Program-made: the position numbers and the translations under genes
DNA from: Novosphingobium silvae
GTDB lineage: Bacteria; Pseudomonadota; Alphaproteobacteria; Sphingomonadales; Sphingomonadaceae
DNA length: 64,000 bases
Assembly (NCBI RefSeq): GCF_009856825.1
Contig: NZ_WVTD01000002.1
Span: 310,001-374,000 of the forward strand
Direction: 5' to 3'
Shown: positions 40,108-48,863 of the stretch, piece after piece
How the letters are laid out: each line of letters begins with the position of its first letter
Numbering within the stretch: the stretch's first letter is position 1
The notes under the pieces: model-generated
Database searches by the model: none
Seen by the model: only the letters and a program-made list of their open reading frames with translations
Told to the model about the DNA's origin: nothing

Positions 40108-42215
40108 TGGCGGCCGTAGCACGCGCGATCGTCTCGCCCCTCAGCATCATCGACAAGGGTCTCGGCCGGGCCGTCCTGCAGGTCGTGGCGGTGGTGGCCG
40201 CCTTCATTCCAGGAGGCCAGCCTATCGCCGCTGCCGCCGCCCTCGCCCTGGCCACGCTGTTCAAGCCCAAGGGACCGAAACCTGAGCAGCAGGAACGCGC
40301 GATCAAGACTGCTCTGCCCCCGCGTGTATCGGCCTACGGCACAGTCAGGCTATACGGCGCCTATATCCTCTACCAGACCAATGAGGACGGATACGCCTGC
40401 GATGCATGGGCCTTCCATGATGGCAAGGTCTACCGCATCTTGCGCCACTATCTGCGCGACATTCAAGTCACGGTGACCGGCGGGTGGGTGCAGAAGAAGG
40501 ACGGTGAGTTCGGGGGTGGCGATACCATCCAGATCGGCACGCGCCTTGGCTTGCCGACTGAGACTGCATTCTCCGAACTGATTTCTCGCCTTCCGTCAGT
40601 CTGGACCGCCAATCACCGCGGCGCCGGCGTGGTGACGGGTTGCATGATCTCCAAGCCGGTCAAGGCGAAGAACTTCAACGATGTCTATCCGGCGGGCGGG
40701 CCGGATGCGAACGTGTTGTCCATAGTCGTCGATGCCCAGCATGTGTTCGACTGGCGCGACCCCACGCAAGACCCGGAAGATCCCGACACATGGAAGTGGA
40801 GCGACAACGCAGCGCTCTGCACCGCGCACTACTACATGAACCGCGCCTACAAGGATTGGGCCACGCACTTCCTGCCGACGCTGGAATACTGGACGGCGGC
40901 TGCGGACGATTGCGACAGCCTGGTCCCCCTCAAGGCAGGCGGCACCGAAAAGCGCTACCGCGTCGCACTGGCGCACAAGCATACCGATGCTCACAAGGTG
41001 ACAATCGGCAACCTGCTGGCCTGCTGGGACGGCTTCGTGGCACCGCGCGCCGATGGCGCCCTCGTCGCCTGGTCCGGTCGCTATGTCGATCCCGATCCTG
41101 ACGACCTGATCGGCCCGGATGAGATCGTGTCCTATTCGTGGGACTATGGTGTCGTCGATGAGGACCAATTTAACGAGATCGCCGTCTCTTACCTGTCTGC
41201 GGACCACGACTACACGACGGTGGATGCGACCGCATGGCAGGATATGGATGCGATCAGCGCCGCCGGGGAGATCAAGTCCACGGCGCTAGAGAACTCGGTT
41301 CCGAGCCACGGACAGGCACGTCGCCTCGCCAAGCGCCTGATGGCGAAGACCATGGCTCAGCATCGCGGCTCGGTCACTACGAATGCCAAGGGCCGGAAGA
41401 TCCGCGGCAAACGCTTCATTCCGCTGCACCTTGAGGAGGCTGGCACGGTGTTTTTCTCGGGCACTGCCGAGATCGTGCGTCTGCGCCGCAACCTCCAGAC
41501 CGGCGGCGTCACCTTCGACTGGATTGCCGCTAACCCGAACATCGACGCTTGGAACGCGGCAACCGAAGAGGGTGAGCCCGCCCCAATCGGCAATCGGGTC
41601 GCCCCGCAGCCGCTGGAAACGCCCACGATCTCCACTGCTGCGGCGGAACTGGACAGCACCGCGACCGGCGCCCGAATCCGCATCATGGTCGAAGGCTATG
41701 ATCGCGACGATATCACATGGTACGCTCGCTGGCGCGCCACCACGGACGCAAGCTGGAACGAGCAGGAATACAGCGATGTCGACCCGGGACCAGCAGCGCT
41801 GCTGGTAACGTCCGTCGTGCCGGTCGACATAGCCGTTGACGTGGCCGTAGCATACTCCACGGGTGACGGGCGCGTCTCGCCGTGGTCCGAGGCCAGTAGC
41901 GTCAGCACCTCGACGGCCAGCCTTGCCCCTGCCCCTGCTACGGAACTGACCGCCACCGGAGCCGCCGGTTCGGCAACGGTCGCCTGGCGCAATCCAACGT
42001 CGAGCAACTTCGGCTATGTGCGCATCTATCGTGGCACAACGAACGTGTTCAGCGCGGCGGCCCAGATCGGCGGCGACATCACCGGCGGCCTTGGGCAGGT
42101 TCAGCAGGTCACGGACACAGTGACAGCGGGCGTTTGGTACTACTGGGTTCGGGCCTACAGTGCGGGGGGCGTCGCGGCGTCCCCGACCGGCCCGCAGAGC
42201 GCGACGGTGACGTGA
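40104..42215 (+). CDS. Central tail hub / tip attachment protein with fibronectin-like repeats
   Basis: 703 residues from ATG 40,104 (overlapping the previous stop as ATGA; the next codon, ATG 40,107, has better spacing to GGAG). An N-terminal hydrophobic stretch (AVLQVVAVVAAFIPGGQPIAAAAALALATL) leads to a J-like hub (about 80-520), then beta-rich C-terminal modules (PAPATELTATGAAGSATVAWRNP, then VWYYWVRAYSAGG) of fibronectin type. It is the organiser of the tail tip and fibre anchor. Confidence 0.85.
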   Translation: MMAAVARAIVSPLSIIDKGLGRAVLQVVAVVAAFIPGGQPIAAAAALALATLFKPKGPKPEQQERAIKTALPPRVSAYGTVRLYGAYILYQTNEDGYACDAWAFHDGKVYRILRHYLRDIQVTVTGGWVQKKDGEFGGGDTIQIGTRLGLPTETAFSELISRLPSVWTANHRGAGVVTGCMISKPVKAKNFNDVYPAGGPDANVLSIVVDAQHVFDWRDPTQDPEDPDTWKWSDNAALCTAHYYMNRAYKDWATHFLPTLEYWTAAADDCDSLVPLKAGGTEKRYRVALAHKHTDAHKVTIGNLLACWDGFVAPRADGALVAWSGRYVDPDPDDLIGPDEIVSYSWDYGVVDEDQFNEIAVSYLSADHDYTTVDATAWQDMDAISAAGEIKSTALENSVPSHGQARRLAKRLMAKTMAQHRGSVTTNAKGRKIRGKRFIPLHLEEAGTVFFSGTAEIVRLRRNLQTGGVTFDWIAANPNIDAWNAATEEGEPAPIGNRVAPQPLETPTISTAAAELDSTATGARIRIMVEGYDRDDITWYARWRATTDASWNEQEYSDVDPGPAALLVTSVVPVDIAVDVAVAYSTGDGRVSPWSEASSVSTSTASLAPAPATELTATGAAGSATVAWRNPTSSNFGYVRIYRGTTNVFSAAAQIGGDITGGLGQVQQVTDTVTAGVWYYWVRAYSAGGVAASPTGPQSATVT

Positions 42216-42773
42216 TGGCGATCAAGATGAACGTGGTCGGTGGCGCGGTCACCCAAGGCGGGAAGCTGGCTCCCTATGTGGCCGACAAGGGCGATCCGGG
42301 GGCGCCGGGCGCGGCATCGACAGTCCCGGGACCCGGGGGGAATAATGGTTGGACGCCCGTGCTCGCCGGTGAGGCCGACGGCACGCGCACGCTCATCAAG
42401 GTCGCGGACTGGACTGGCGGTCAGGGCACGAAGCCCGCCACGGGCATGTACATCGGCACCGCCGGCTATGTCGCAACAAAGGCCCAGGCGTTCAACTTCA
42501 ACGCGTCGAAGCGCGTCGTGCCCTTCTCGAGCGGACCGACAAATGCCCAAGGGTATCGCGGTGATCAGCTTCGCGTCGGCCGGCTTCTCCTCCCCGCCGG
42601 TGGTCGTACCGCTCAAGGCGACAACGGCTGTCCTTTCGAGGGATACCTCGACAACCATCAGCAACGTCACGAAGGACGGCTGCACCGTTACGGTCCGCGG
42701 AGCGACGCTGCTTACCGGCCTCGTCAGCCTCTTGGTCGGTGCAGTCGCTAACGTCCTCGTCATCGAGCAGTGA
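42215..42773 (+). pseudogene. Tail fibre/tip protein, frameshifted
   Basis: ATG 42,215 opens MAIKMNVVGGAVTQGGKLAP with a short collagen-like stretch (GDPGAPGAAS) and reaches NFNASKRVVPFSSGPTNA. The conserved end lies in the +1 frame: KGIAVISFASAGFSSPPVVV to GLVSLLVGAVANVLVIEQ, stopping at 42,773. Removing one C from the CCC run at 42,546-42,548 gives GPTNAKGIAVISF. As read, the frame ends downstream at 42,751 without the conserved part. Confidence 0.7.
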
Positions 42774-42803
42774 TGGCGGTAATCCGCGCCATGCCCGTGA
42801 CCC

Positions 42804-43496
42804 ATGCTCACGCGCATGAAGCTCTTTCCCGTCTGCCTGTTCGCGCCCAACGGCAACGAACCGTACCTTGATCGCCGCATCATCAGCGGCGGGACTGCCC
42901 TGAGCGGTGGCGAGACGCTGATCGGGACCGATGGCGGCGGCCGGGTGGTTGTCGAGTTCAACGACTTCGATCTCGATGAGCCCGAGGTCGCGCGAGCTTG
43001 GGATGCGATCGACGCCTACATGGACGGCGGCCTACGGCCCATGATCGTGCCCTTGTGTGACGCGGTCCACCAGCCTGCGTACCAGTTCGACGGCGTCCCT
43101 CACAGTGACGGCACCCCATTCTCCGATGAAAGCCTGTACAGCACGCCCGGCACGGACGTGTCGCTGGCGGCCGATGCGCCTCTGCGCGCGACCGTTATCC
43201 AGATCAACATGGCGGCCATCAACGGCGATCCGCTGGGTTGGTTTGCCATAGATCACGAGAACTGGCGCTGGCGCTGTTACAAGGTCGCCGAGATCCTGGC
43301 GCAGACCGCGACGACCGCGACGATCTCGATTCGCCCGCCTCTGCGCGAAGCAACTCTCGCTGGCGTCCCGATCGATTTCGCCACTCCCCGCTGCACCATG
43401 CGCATTGACGGCGACATGCGGGCGCCTCGCAGCATGGGCTATGCCGAGGGCCAGCCCCTCAGGTTTGTCGAAGACATGACCGGGAGCTACACATGA
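42804..43496 (+). CDS. Tail protein, unknown
   Basis: 230 residues (an ATG at 42,816 is an alternative start). Features: MKLFPVCLFAPNGNEPYLDR, WDAIDAYMDGGLRPMIVPLCDAVHQPAYQFDG, MAAINGDPLGWFAIDHENWRWRCYKV and RCTMRIDGDMRAPRSMGYAEGQPLRFVE. This looks like a baseplate or fibre connector. Overlaps the next gene by 4 bases. Confidence 0.65.
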   Translation: MLTRMKLFPVCLFAPNGNEPYLDRRIISGGTALSGGETLIGTDGGGRVVVEFNDFDLDEPEVARAWDAIDAYMDGGLRPMIVPLCDAVHQPAYQFDGVPHSDGTPFSDESLYSTPGTDVSLAADAPLRATVIQINMAAINGDPLGWFAIDHENWRWRCYKVAEILAQTATTATISIRPPLREATLAGVPIDFATPRCTMRIDGDMRAPRSMGYAEGQPLRFVEDMTGSYT

Positions 43497-45097
43497 CCGC
43501 AGGCACCGAAGCGCTCAAGCAAGCCTTCCGCGACTTCCAGACGGACGGGATACCGGCCTCGGGCGCTAACGAGCCGATCAAGCCGGAGATCCGCGCTGCA
43601 TTGGACGCGCTCAACCTCGACATCGTGTCGGCAGGTGCCGGCGGTGATCCCGACGCCGTACGCGCGATCATCGAGCCCGCCCGAAACGATGCGGTGGCCG
43701 CCGCCGGCTTCCCCACCCTCTCCGAAGCCAACACCTTCGCCCCTAGCATGACGACGGGCCAGCGCACGACGGTATCGACCTCGGACACCGGAACGCACGC
43801 TGCCGTTGCTGGCGAGGTGCGCCTTGATGGAACGGCGGCGACGGTGGGCGAGGCCATTCCGAACGCTGGCGTGTACGAGAAGCAGGCAGGCGGGGCGCTG
43901 CTGCGAGTGGGGAGCTTGGGGGAGCAGATTTCCACTGAGCAGGCGGCCCTGGCGGAATCGGCGCGTGAGGCCACGGAAGATGCTCTTGATGCAGCCAGCG
44001 GCTTGCTCCTTCCCAACTACGACCCGTACTTCACCTCTTTCCTTGACGCCTCTATCGATATCGATGGCAGGATCATGGACGCGGCTGTCGATTACCAAAA
44101 TCGGCCCTACGAGACGCCGCTGAAAAGCTGGGCGACGCCTCGGGTCCAAAGCGCGAACTACGAGCCTCGCGTCGTCAATGGACTGTTGTGGGTGCGCCCT
44201 GCGACCGGAGCGGATCGCCAGCTTACGACGACGCCAGCCCATATCCGCAACGTCATGATGTCTCCGAACGAGCAGTCTGTGTTCTTCGAGCAGTACATGG
44301 GCATGCGACTTGGCTGGCAGCGGATGCACATTCGCGCTGACGGGACGCAAATTGCATATCCGCGCACATCCACCAGCGACATATGCGGCGACGGTGACAG
44401 CATCTCTGCGGGGAATGGGGGCACCGCGAACGCTGCAGGCACAGGGCTTTCCGGCGCATCGGTTCCAAATTCCTTCAATGCGGGTTCGGGGTATCCTTTG
44501 GCCCTATGGCTGGACCCGCAATTCCGGGCTGCAGGTATCGAAGTTTACAATTTCGGTTTTTCCGGGTCGCCGTCATGGGCGATCGCGGACAATTACGAAG
44601 CGCTCGCGGACGACGATCCTCGCCTTTCGATGACCAACATTGTCTGTATCGGGCGAAATAATGTTGACCCGGTGGTAAATCTTGCCGACCTCAAGCGAAT
44701 TGAGGCGAAGATGAAGCCATACAATAAACGGCTCATTGGTTTTGACATTCCTTATCGCCGCTCTTCGAACAAAATCGGGATGGCTGCGAGAACGCAGGTC
44801 GATGCTGCCAACGCCGCGATGAAAGCATACCTTGGCCCCGAGCGATGGGCCGACACCAACGCGCACATGATTGATCCGGGGCCCAATGGAGCCCTTGCGA
44901 TAGCTATCGCGCGCGGAGACGTAGATATAACTGAGCCGACCGCGCAAGACCTGCAAGATTTTGCGGACGGGGTTCCTCCGCAATCCCTGATCTTCCAGGG
45001 CGATGGCGGTGACGTTCATCCGAATAACGCTGGCCACTATGCAAACAAGGACGTCATCAAGCCCGTCCTCGTCGCAAACGGAGTGCTCTCACAATGA
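43493..45097 (+). CDS. Tail fibre with SGNH-hydrolase (GDSL esterase) domain
   Basis: 534 residues. The N-terminal 200 residues (Ala-rich, helical, then beta) should attach to the tail. Residues about 295-525 form an SGNH hydrolase: block I CGDGDSISAGNGG (Ser303), Gly in FGFSGSP (about 358), Asn in CIGRNN (about 389), and block V GDGGDVHPNNAGH (Asp507/His509). Such esterases remove acyl groups from surface polysaccharide, so this protein is the likely receptor-recognition or deacetylase fibre. GC content falls toward its 3' end, suggesting module exchange. Confidence 0.8.
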   Translation: MTAGTEALKQAFRDFQTDGIPASGANEPIKPEIRAALDALNLDIVSAGAGGDPDAVRAIIEPARNDAVAAAGFPTLSEANTFAPSMTTGQRTTVSTSDTGTHAAVAGEVRLDGTAATVGEAIPNAGVYEKQAGGALLRVGSLGEQISTEQAALAESAREATEDALDAASGLLLPNYDPYFTSFLDASIDIDGRIMDAAVDYQNRPYETPLKSWATPRVQSANYEPRVVNGLLWVRPATGADRQLTTTPAHIRNVMMSPNEQSVFFEQYMGMRLGWQRMHIRADGTQIAYPRTSTSDICGDGDSISAGNGGTANAAGTGLSGASVPNSFNAGSGYPLALWLDPQFRAAGIEVYNFGFSGSPSWAIADNYEALADDDPRLSMTNIVCIGRNNVDPVVNLADLKRIEAKMKPYNKRLIGFDIPYRRSSNKIGMAARTQVDAANAAMKAYLGPERWADTNAHMIDPGPNGALAIAIARGDVDITEPTAQDLQDFADGVPPQSLIFQGDGGDVHPNNAGHYANKDVIKPVLVANGVLSQ

Positions 45098-46002
45098 TCA
45101 GGCGGGGAACGAACATCAGCCTTTCCGCTCGCGCAGCCGCTGCAGGCGACACGGCAGGCATCAATTCTGCTGCGCTAAGCGAACTGGCCCACTTCCACAA
45201 ACTCAAGAACCTGTATCCGAATGTCAGCGACATCTGGGACTTTCGGCATAGTCGCAATCGCCCGGACTCTCTTGCGATCGGTACGCAGTTTCCAAACCTT
45301 GTGCTTGGCCGCGACCCCGCCGTGGTTGATCGAGTGGCGGGACTGACGCTCACCGGCAACGCTCTGCGTTTCACCGGGTCTGCTGCAAGCACTACGCCAC
45401 GTATCCAGTTGCCAAACTCCGCGAGGCCGGAGCCCGGCATGAAGCAATACGGCTTCCTGTTGATGGGCAACATCATCTCCAAGAGCGGGACCGTTGCGCA
45501 TGGGCTTCTGGGATGGGGTGTGCCGACGACGACCGGCATCGCCGTAACCCTTCCTGCTACGGCCTCGGCGACGGGGAACTTCGGCTCTCGTTTCAACAAC
45601 GCCAACATCGGCGGGGTCTATGACGAGACCTTCAACTCTCCGGTCTACCCCGTCCCCTCTCAAGCGGCGACCTACACGGTAGGCACCCCCTTCATGCTTG
45701 GGCATGGTTGGTACGGGAGCACCGAGAATCTCGGGACGAAGCGCTGGACCACGCTCAACGACAAGTTCGGTCGCCAGATTTCCACCACTGACGGCACGTT
45801 CAGCGGCGAGACGAGCGATGTGCCGTTCTACGTCGGAGGCACGAGCAACAACAACAACGCCGGGCTCATCTTCGACGTGTTTGGCATCGCCATCGTCAAG
45901 TGGATGAACTCGCAAGGCGAGCCTCCCGCAGACGTTCGCGAGGTGTGGCGTGCGGCTTGGAAGATGATGGGGCTGGACTTGCTGGCGGGCTATACCCCGT
46001 GA
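45094..46002 (+). CDS. Hypothetical virion/fibre protein (302 aa)
   Basis: Beta-rich, Ser/Thr/Gly/Asn-rich (SAASTTPRIQLPNSARPEPG, then FYVGGTSNNNNAGLIFDVFG), which resembles a concanavalin-like or other receptor-binding domain. Overlaps the SGNH fibre by 4 bases. No family recognised. Confidence 0.6.
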   Translation: MIRRGTNISLSARAAAAGDTAGINSAALSELAHFHKLKNLYPNVSDIWDFRHSRNRPDSLAIGTQFPNLVLGRDPAVVDRVAGLTLTGNALRFTGSAASTTPRIQLPNSARPEPGMKQYGFLLMGNIISKSGTVAHGLLGWGVPTTTGIAVTLPATASATGNFGSRFNNANIGGVYDETFNSPVYPVPSQAATYTVGTPFMLGHGWYGSTENLGTKRWTTLNDKFGRQISTTDGTFSGETSDVPFYVGGTSNNNNAGLIFDVFGIAIVKWMNSQGEPPADVREVWRAAWKMMGLDLLAGYTP

Positions 46003-46014
46003 TCGTGTCGACCC

Positions 46015-46371
46015 ATGCCTGAAACCGGCAACACCGAGCAGAGCATGAAGGTGGCGGAGAGCATCGCCACTGCCGTGCTCGACAAGGTGCTCACCCGCCA
46101 TCCGGAGTTGAAGACGGGGCAGACGCCGGGCGACCTCATCCTCAAGTGGATGCCGCTCGTCGTCGCCGTCGTCACGGCCTTCTGGACGCTGGCGATCCAG
46201 TCGAAGCAGGTGGACGAGAATTCGTCCGACATCGCCAAGCTGGAAGCGCGGTACGACCAGACACAGGTCATCATGCAGTCGGTAGACAGCCGCCTCGCCC
46301 GCATCGAGACGACGCTCGATATCGTGACCGGCGGGAAGCAGGGGGCACAGGCCAGCGGCCATGCTCGATAG
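46015..46371 (+). CDS. Membrane/coiled-coil protein of the lysis region
   Basis: 118 residues. One membrane helix (KWMPLVVAVVTAFWTLAIQ, about 44-62) is followed by a coiled coil (ENSSDIAKLEARYDQTQVIMQSVDSRLARIETTL). The shape is like XhlA/DUF2730 proteins that assist holins. First gene of the lysis cassette; overlaps Rz. Confidence 0.6.
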   Translation: MPETGNTEQSMKVAESIATAVLDKVLTRHPELKTGQTPGDLILKWMPLVVAVVTAFWTLAIQSKQVDENSSDIAKLEARYDQTQVIMQSVDSRLARIETTLDIVTGGKQGAQASGHAR

Positions 46372-46837
46372 CGCTCTGACCTGGCTTGGCAGGCACGCCC
46401 CACTGCTGATGATCTTGTGCCTGGCGGGCGCGCTGATCGCTTCCGAGGCGGCCCGGATGCGCCATGTGCGCGCCGCCAGCGATTACCGCGCGCTGTGGCA
46501 GCGGGAGGTTGCAGCGCACCGGCTGACCATCACGAACAACCGCATGCTGGATCTCGAGACACGCCTCGCCAGCATCCCGAGGAAGGACGTTCCCGTTGAG
46601 TACCAAGATCGTCTTGCTGACGTTCGCCTGCGCTTTGATCGCATCGTGCGCGGGCAAGCAGGCCCAGTCTGCCCCGCCCCCATGCGTGTGCAAGCTCCCA
46701 AGCCCCCCGCCAGAACTGATGAACCCGCCGCGTGCCCGATGAGCGAGGCCGAAGCGGAAGAGGCCCGTGCTGCGATGATCCGGCTAGCCGCCCTGCAGGA
46801 GTGGGTGCGCGCGAATGTTGAAGGAGTGAAACCATGA
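46361..46837 (+). CDS. Rz-like inner-membrane spanin
   Basis: 158 residues. A single N-terminal membrane anchor (APLLMILCLAGALIASEAA, about 13-31) is followed by a periplasmic helical domain (DYRALWQREVAAHRLTITNNRMLDLETRLASI). This is the plan of i-spanins that fuse inner and outer membranes at the end of lysis. An Rz1-type lipoprotein gene is nested in the +1 frame, which strengthens the call. Confidence 0.75.
   Translation: MLDSALTWLGRHAPLLMILCLAGALIASEAARMRHVRAASDYRALWQREVAAHRLTITNNRMLDLETRLASIPRKDVPVEYQDRLADVRLRFDRIVRGQAGPVCPAPMRVQAPKPPARTDEPAACPMSEAEAEEARAAMIRLAALQEWVRANVEGVKP
46596..46742 (+). CDS. Rz1-like outer-membrane lipoprotein spanin, nested in Rz
   Basis: 48 residues from TTG 46,596, with Shine-Dalgarno GGAAGG 9 bases upstream. 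MSTKIVLLTFACALIASC is a lipoprotein signal with lipobox IASC (Cys18). The mature part is short and Pro-rich (SAPPP, PSPPPELMNPP), as in lambda Rz1. It lies wholly inside the Rz gene in the +1 frame. Confidence 0.75.
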   Translation: MSTKIVLLTFACALIASCAGKQAQSAPPPCVCKLPSPPPELMNPPRAR

Positions 46838-47514
46838 CCGACCTTCGCACCATTCAGGCCCATGTCGGGGTGGCCGCCGACGGTATCCTGGGGCCTGCAA
46901 CCCTCAAGGCGATCGGCAAGGCGCTGGGCATCAGCGAGCAGGTCCACACGATGGGTGATCCTGCCGCCTTCTTCGCCGCCGTCCGGAAGATCACCGGCCC
47001 GCTCAACAGCACGCAGGTCGAGACGATCAACGGGCTACTCGCGTCCGCCGCGCACTGGCCCGTCGGGTGGCTGGCGTATGGCCTTGCAACCGCATGGCAC
47101 GAGGCCCGGCTGATGCCCATTGAGGAAATCGGCAAGGGCAAGGGCCGCCCCTACGGCATCCCCGGGAAGTACGGGCAAGCGCAATATGGTCGCGGCCTGG
47201 TCCAGCTCACCTGGGACACGAATTACGAGTGGGCCGACAAGGCAGTCGCCGAAGCCGGACTGCTGCCGCGCGGCGCGATCCTGGCTGACTTCTCGCTCGT
47301 CATGCGCCCCGACATCGCTGCCTTCATTCTGGTGAAGGGCATGGAAGACGGGGCGTTCACCGGCAAAAGCCTCGGGGACTACGTTGGCCAGCGCGGCACG
47401 GTCGCTGAGTTCACGGACGCCCGCCGCATCATCAACGGGACGGACAGGGCGGCAATGATTGCGGGATACGCCGTGCAGTTTCAGGATGCCGCAGTGTCGG
47501 GAGGCTGGGCATGA
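46834..47514 (+). CDS. Endolysin with peptidoglycan-binding and GH19-type domain
   Basis: 226 residues. An N-terminal peptidoglycan-binding-like repeat (IQAHVGVAADGILGPATLKAI) is followed by a chitinase-class-I/lysozyme-like domain: LAYGLATAWHEARLMPIEE with the candidate catalytic Glu, then YGRGLVQLTWDTNYEWADKAV, the GxGxxQLTxxxNY motif of GH19 phage lysins. It cleaves peptidoglycan in the periplasm. The ATG overlaps the Rz stop. Confidence 0.88.
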   Translation: MTDLRTIQAHVGVAADGILGPATLKAIGKALGISEQVHTMGDPAAFFAAVRKITGPLNSTQVETINGLLASAAHWPVGWLAYGLATAWHEARLMPIEEIGKGKGRPYGIPGKYGQAQYGRGLVQLTWDTNYEWADKAVAEAGLLPRGAILADFSLVMRPDIAAFILVKGMEDGAFTGKSLGDYVGQRGTVAEFTDARRIINGTDRAAMIAGYAVQFQDAAVSGGWA

Positions 47515-47717
47515 AGTCCGTGCATCACTTCTGGCTCGCGGTGCTCGTGATCGGCGGATACCTGTGCTTCGGCGCGCTTGCTATCTTCGTGCCGACCGAA
47601 GAGGGCTCAACGATCTTCGTCAACACCGTGCTGGCCACGATGGGGCCGCTTGTCGGGTGGGTTGTGAAGGCATGGTTCGATGAGGCCCGTGCCGCGCGTC
47701 AGGATGGCGGGCAGTGA
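47511..47717 (+). CDS. Holin-like two-span membrane protein
   Basis: 68 residues with two membrane helices (FWLAVLVIGGYLCFGALAIFV and TIFVNTVLATMGPLVGWVVKAWF) and a charged tail, directly after the endolysin with 4-base overlap. Size and topology fit a small holin; sequence alone cannot prove it. Confidence 0.65.
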   Translation: MKSVHHFWLAVLVIGGYLCFGALAIFVPTEEGSTIFVNTVLATMGPLVGWVVKAWFDEARAARQDGGQ

Positions 47718-47986
47718 CCTACCCCCGCCAAAAGCCGGGCCAGTCTCTCGATCAGCATCAGGCTGAAATGGCGCGCTGGATGGGCGTCAGCGTCGAGACG
47801 ATGAACCGGGCTCACGATCCCCTTCACCACGCCTTGTGCGCCATGCTCGACCTGCCCAGCCAATCCATGCGCCAAGCGGCGGGCGAGGACATGACGGCGA
47901 AGGACTATCACCTTGCTTCGCTCGAGGAACAAGCAGTTCTGAACGTCCAGCGCTTCATGCATCAGGCGGGAGGAAAGCTGCCATGA
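47714..47986 (+). CDS. Hypothetical lysis-region protein (90 aa)
   Basis: From GTG 47,714 (overlapping the holin stop). Soluble and helical (MGVSVETMNRAHDPLHHALC, then LASLEEQAVLNVQRFMHQ). No family recognised. Confidence 0.6.
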   Translation: MTYPRQKPGQSLDQHQAEMARWMGVSVETMNRAHDPLHHALCAMLDLPSQSMRQAAGEDMTAKDYHLASLEEQAVLNVQRFMHQAGGKLP

Positions 47987-48207
47987 TCTTCGCCTGGTTC
48001 ACCGCCCTCCCCAGAAACGCCAACCTACTCCTCGGCGCCCTTGCAGCGCTTTCCCTTGCTGCGCCAGCAGCCGCCCGCGACACTGACGCCCAGATCAAGC
48101 AACGGATCATCAAGCAATCCATTGCATCGTATCCGGGGAAGCGGACCTCACCGTTTCAGACCGGCCCAGCCTTCGTCTGTGTGGTCAGGCCCTTCCGGCT
48201 CGGGTGA
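47983..48207 (+). pseudogene. Exported phage protein, truncated at a deletion scar
   Basis: Signal peptide NLLLGALAALSLAAPAAA, then RDTDAQIKQRIIKQSIASYPG. Proteins starting like this normally continue with a Cys-rich region containing a GGRSAYSR-type motif. Here the sequence after SYPG (about 48,138) is the reverse strand of a DUF5131 gene, and the frame ends randomly at 48,207. Confidence 0.65.
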
Positions 48208-48332
48208 TTGCGGAGCCTGGTACCCGCAAGTCGCATCGCATAGCAGTTCGTACAGCCGGGGGATGCGAGCGAGCAGCCATTGACCACATTCGCCGTGGCG
48301 TCAGTCCACTCAATTTTCGTGTGATCAGCCAT
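48138..48332 (-). pseudogene. DUF5131 (Gp37/Gp68-like) N-terminal remnant with nonsense codon
   Basis: From ATG 48,332 [20 protein letters not shown], then [20 protein letters not shown] and [11 protein letters not shown]. The next codon is TGA where the family has Trp (TGG), and homology goes on as NGEVRF before the scar. So the gene carries both a nonsense mutation and loss of its 3' part. The CxxCxxC-like cysteines of this radical-SAM-like family are still visible. Confidence 0.7.
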
Positions 48333-48447
48333 GCTGACCACCGTCGAAAATTGGTGAGACAGCAGCCTCGGGACTCGGCAGACTACCGTCGGTCAAGTTT
48401 GCGGGTGAGACATTCTCAAACCCGCAGAAATCCTCACTTCTGGCAGA

Positions 48448-48476
48448 CCTACTCGGGGAGCCAACATCTTCTAGAT
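48448..48476. other. attR (29-bp core)
   Basis: Exact copy of 17,128-17,156. It carries only the last 16 bases of the tRNA-Asn 3' end, so no tRNA is made here. Host sequence resumes to the right. Confidence 0.95.
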
Positions 48477-48680
48477 GGCCCGGCTCCGTCACTCGTGAAG
48501 GGTGAGCCTGCCTTCTCTCCCACATCAGATAATTCGCAGGGCGCTCCCCGGGCCGCAGGTCATACGCTGCTTGGCCGAAGCCGTACGCGAATCGGCGGCT
48601 TTCGCGTGCCGCACCGATGCTGGCGGCAGAGCCTGTCGCCTGCGCGGCGGCAGCCCCCGACCGGTGCTGCCGCCGGGGCC

Positions 48681-48863
48681 TCAGCGGGCCTTTTTCAAGC
48701 GGCGGGTTTCGCCGAACTTCACGGCCACCCATCTGCGCGCGAAACTGTCCCGCACGATGTAACGGGTGCAGGACGTGCACTCGCGGACGTAGACACTACC
48801 ATTCCATCGATCGCTGCCCTTGCGAGGTTGATGGCGGTTCAGCAGGCACAATATTTTTCGCAT
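48681..48863 (-). CDS. Small hypothetical protein (60 aa)
   Basis: MRKILCLLNRHQPRKGSDRW leads to VRECTSCTRYIVRDSFARRWVAVKFG. The basic composition and a CxxC pair suggest a small zinc- or RNA-binding protein. A GC hairpin (GGCGGCAGC pairing with GCTGCCGCC) lies just past the stop. First host gene after attR; no family recognised. Confidence 0.5.
   Translation of the reverse strand: MRKILCLLNRHQPRKGSDRWNGSVYVRECTSCTRYIVRDSFARRWVAVKFGETRRLKKAR

Larger units (their letters stand above)
17128..48476. mobile_element. Integrated siphovirus-type prophage lacking its head module
   Basis: Bounded by identical 29-bp att repeats, one at the 3' end of tRNA-Asn, with a tyrosine integrase next to the left end. 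The contents follow temperate siphovirus order: leftward recombination operon, CI immunity region, rightward early genes, head remnants, tail, fibre, lysis. Terminase, most of the portal, protease and capsid are missing because of internal deletions. The tail and lysis genes look intact apart from one frameshifted fibre gene. Confidence 0.95.

Noticed and set aside
48448..48476. Possible second tRNA-Asn at the right prophage end
   Set aside because: Only the last 16 bases of the tRNA are present; it is the att duplicate.
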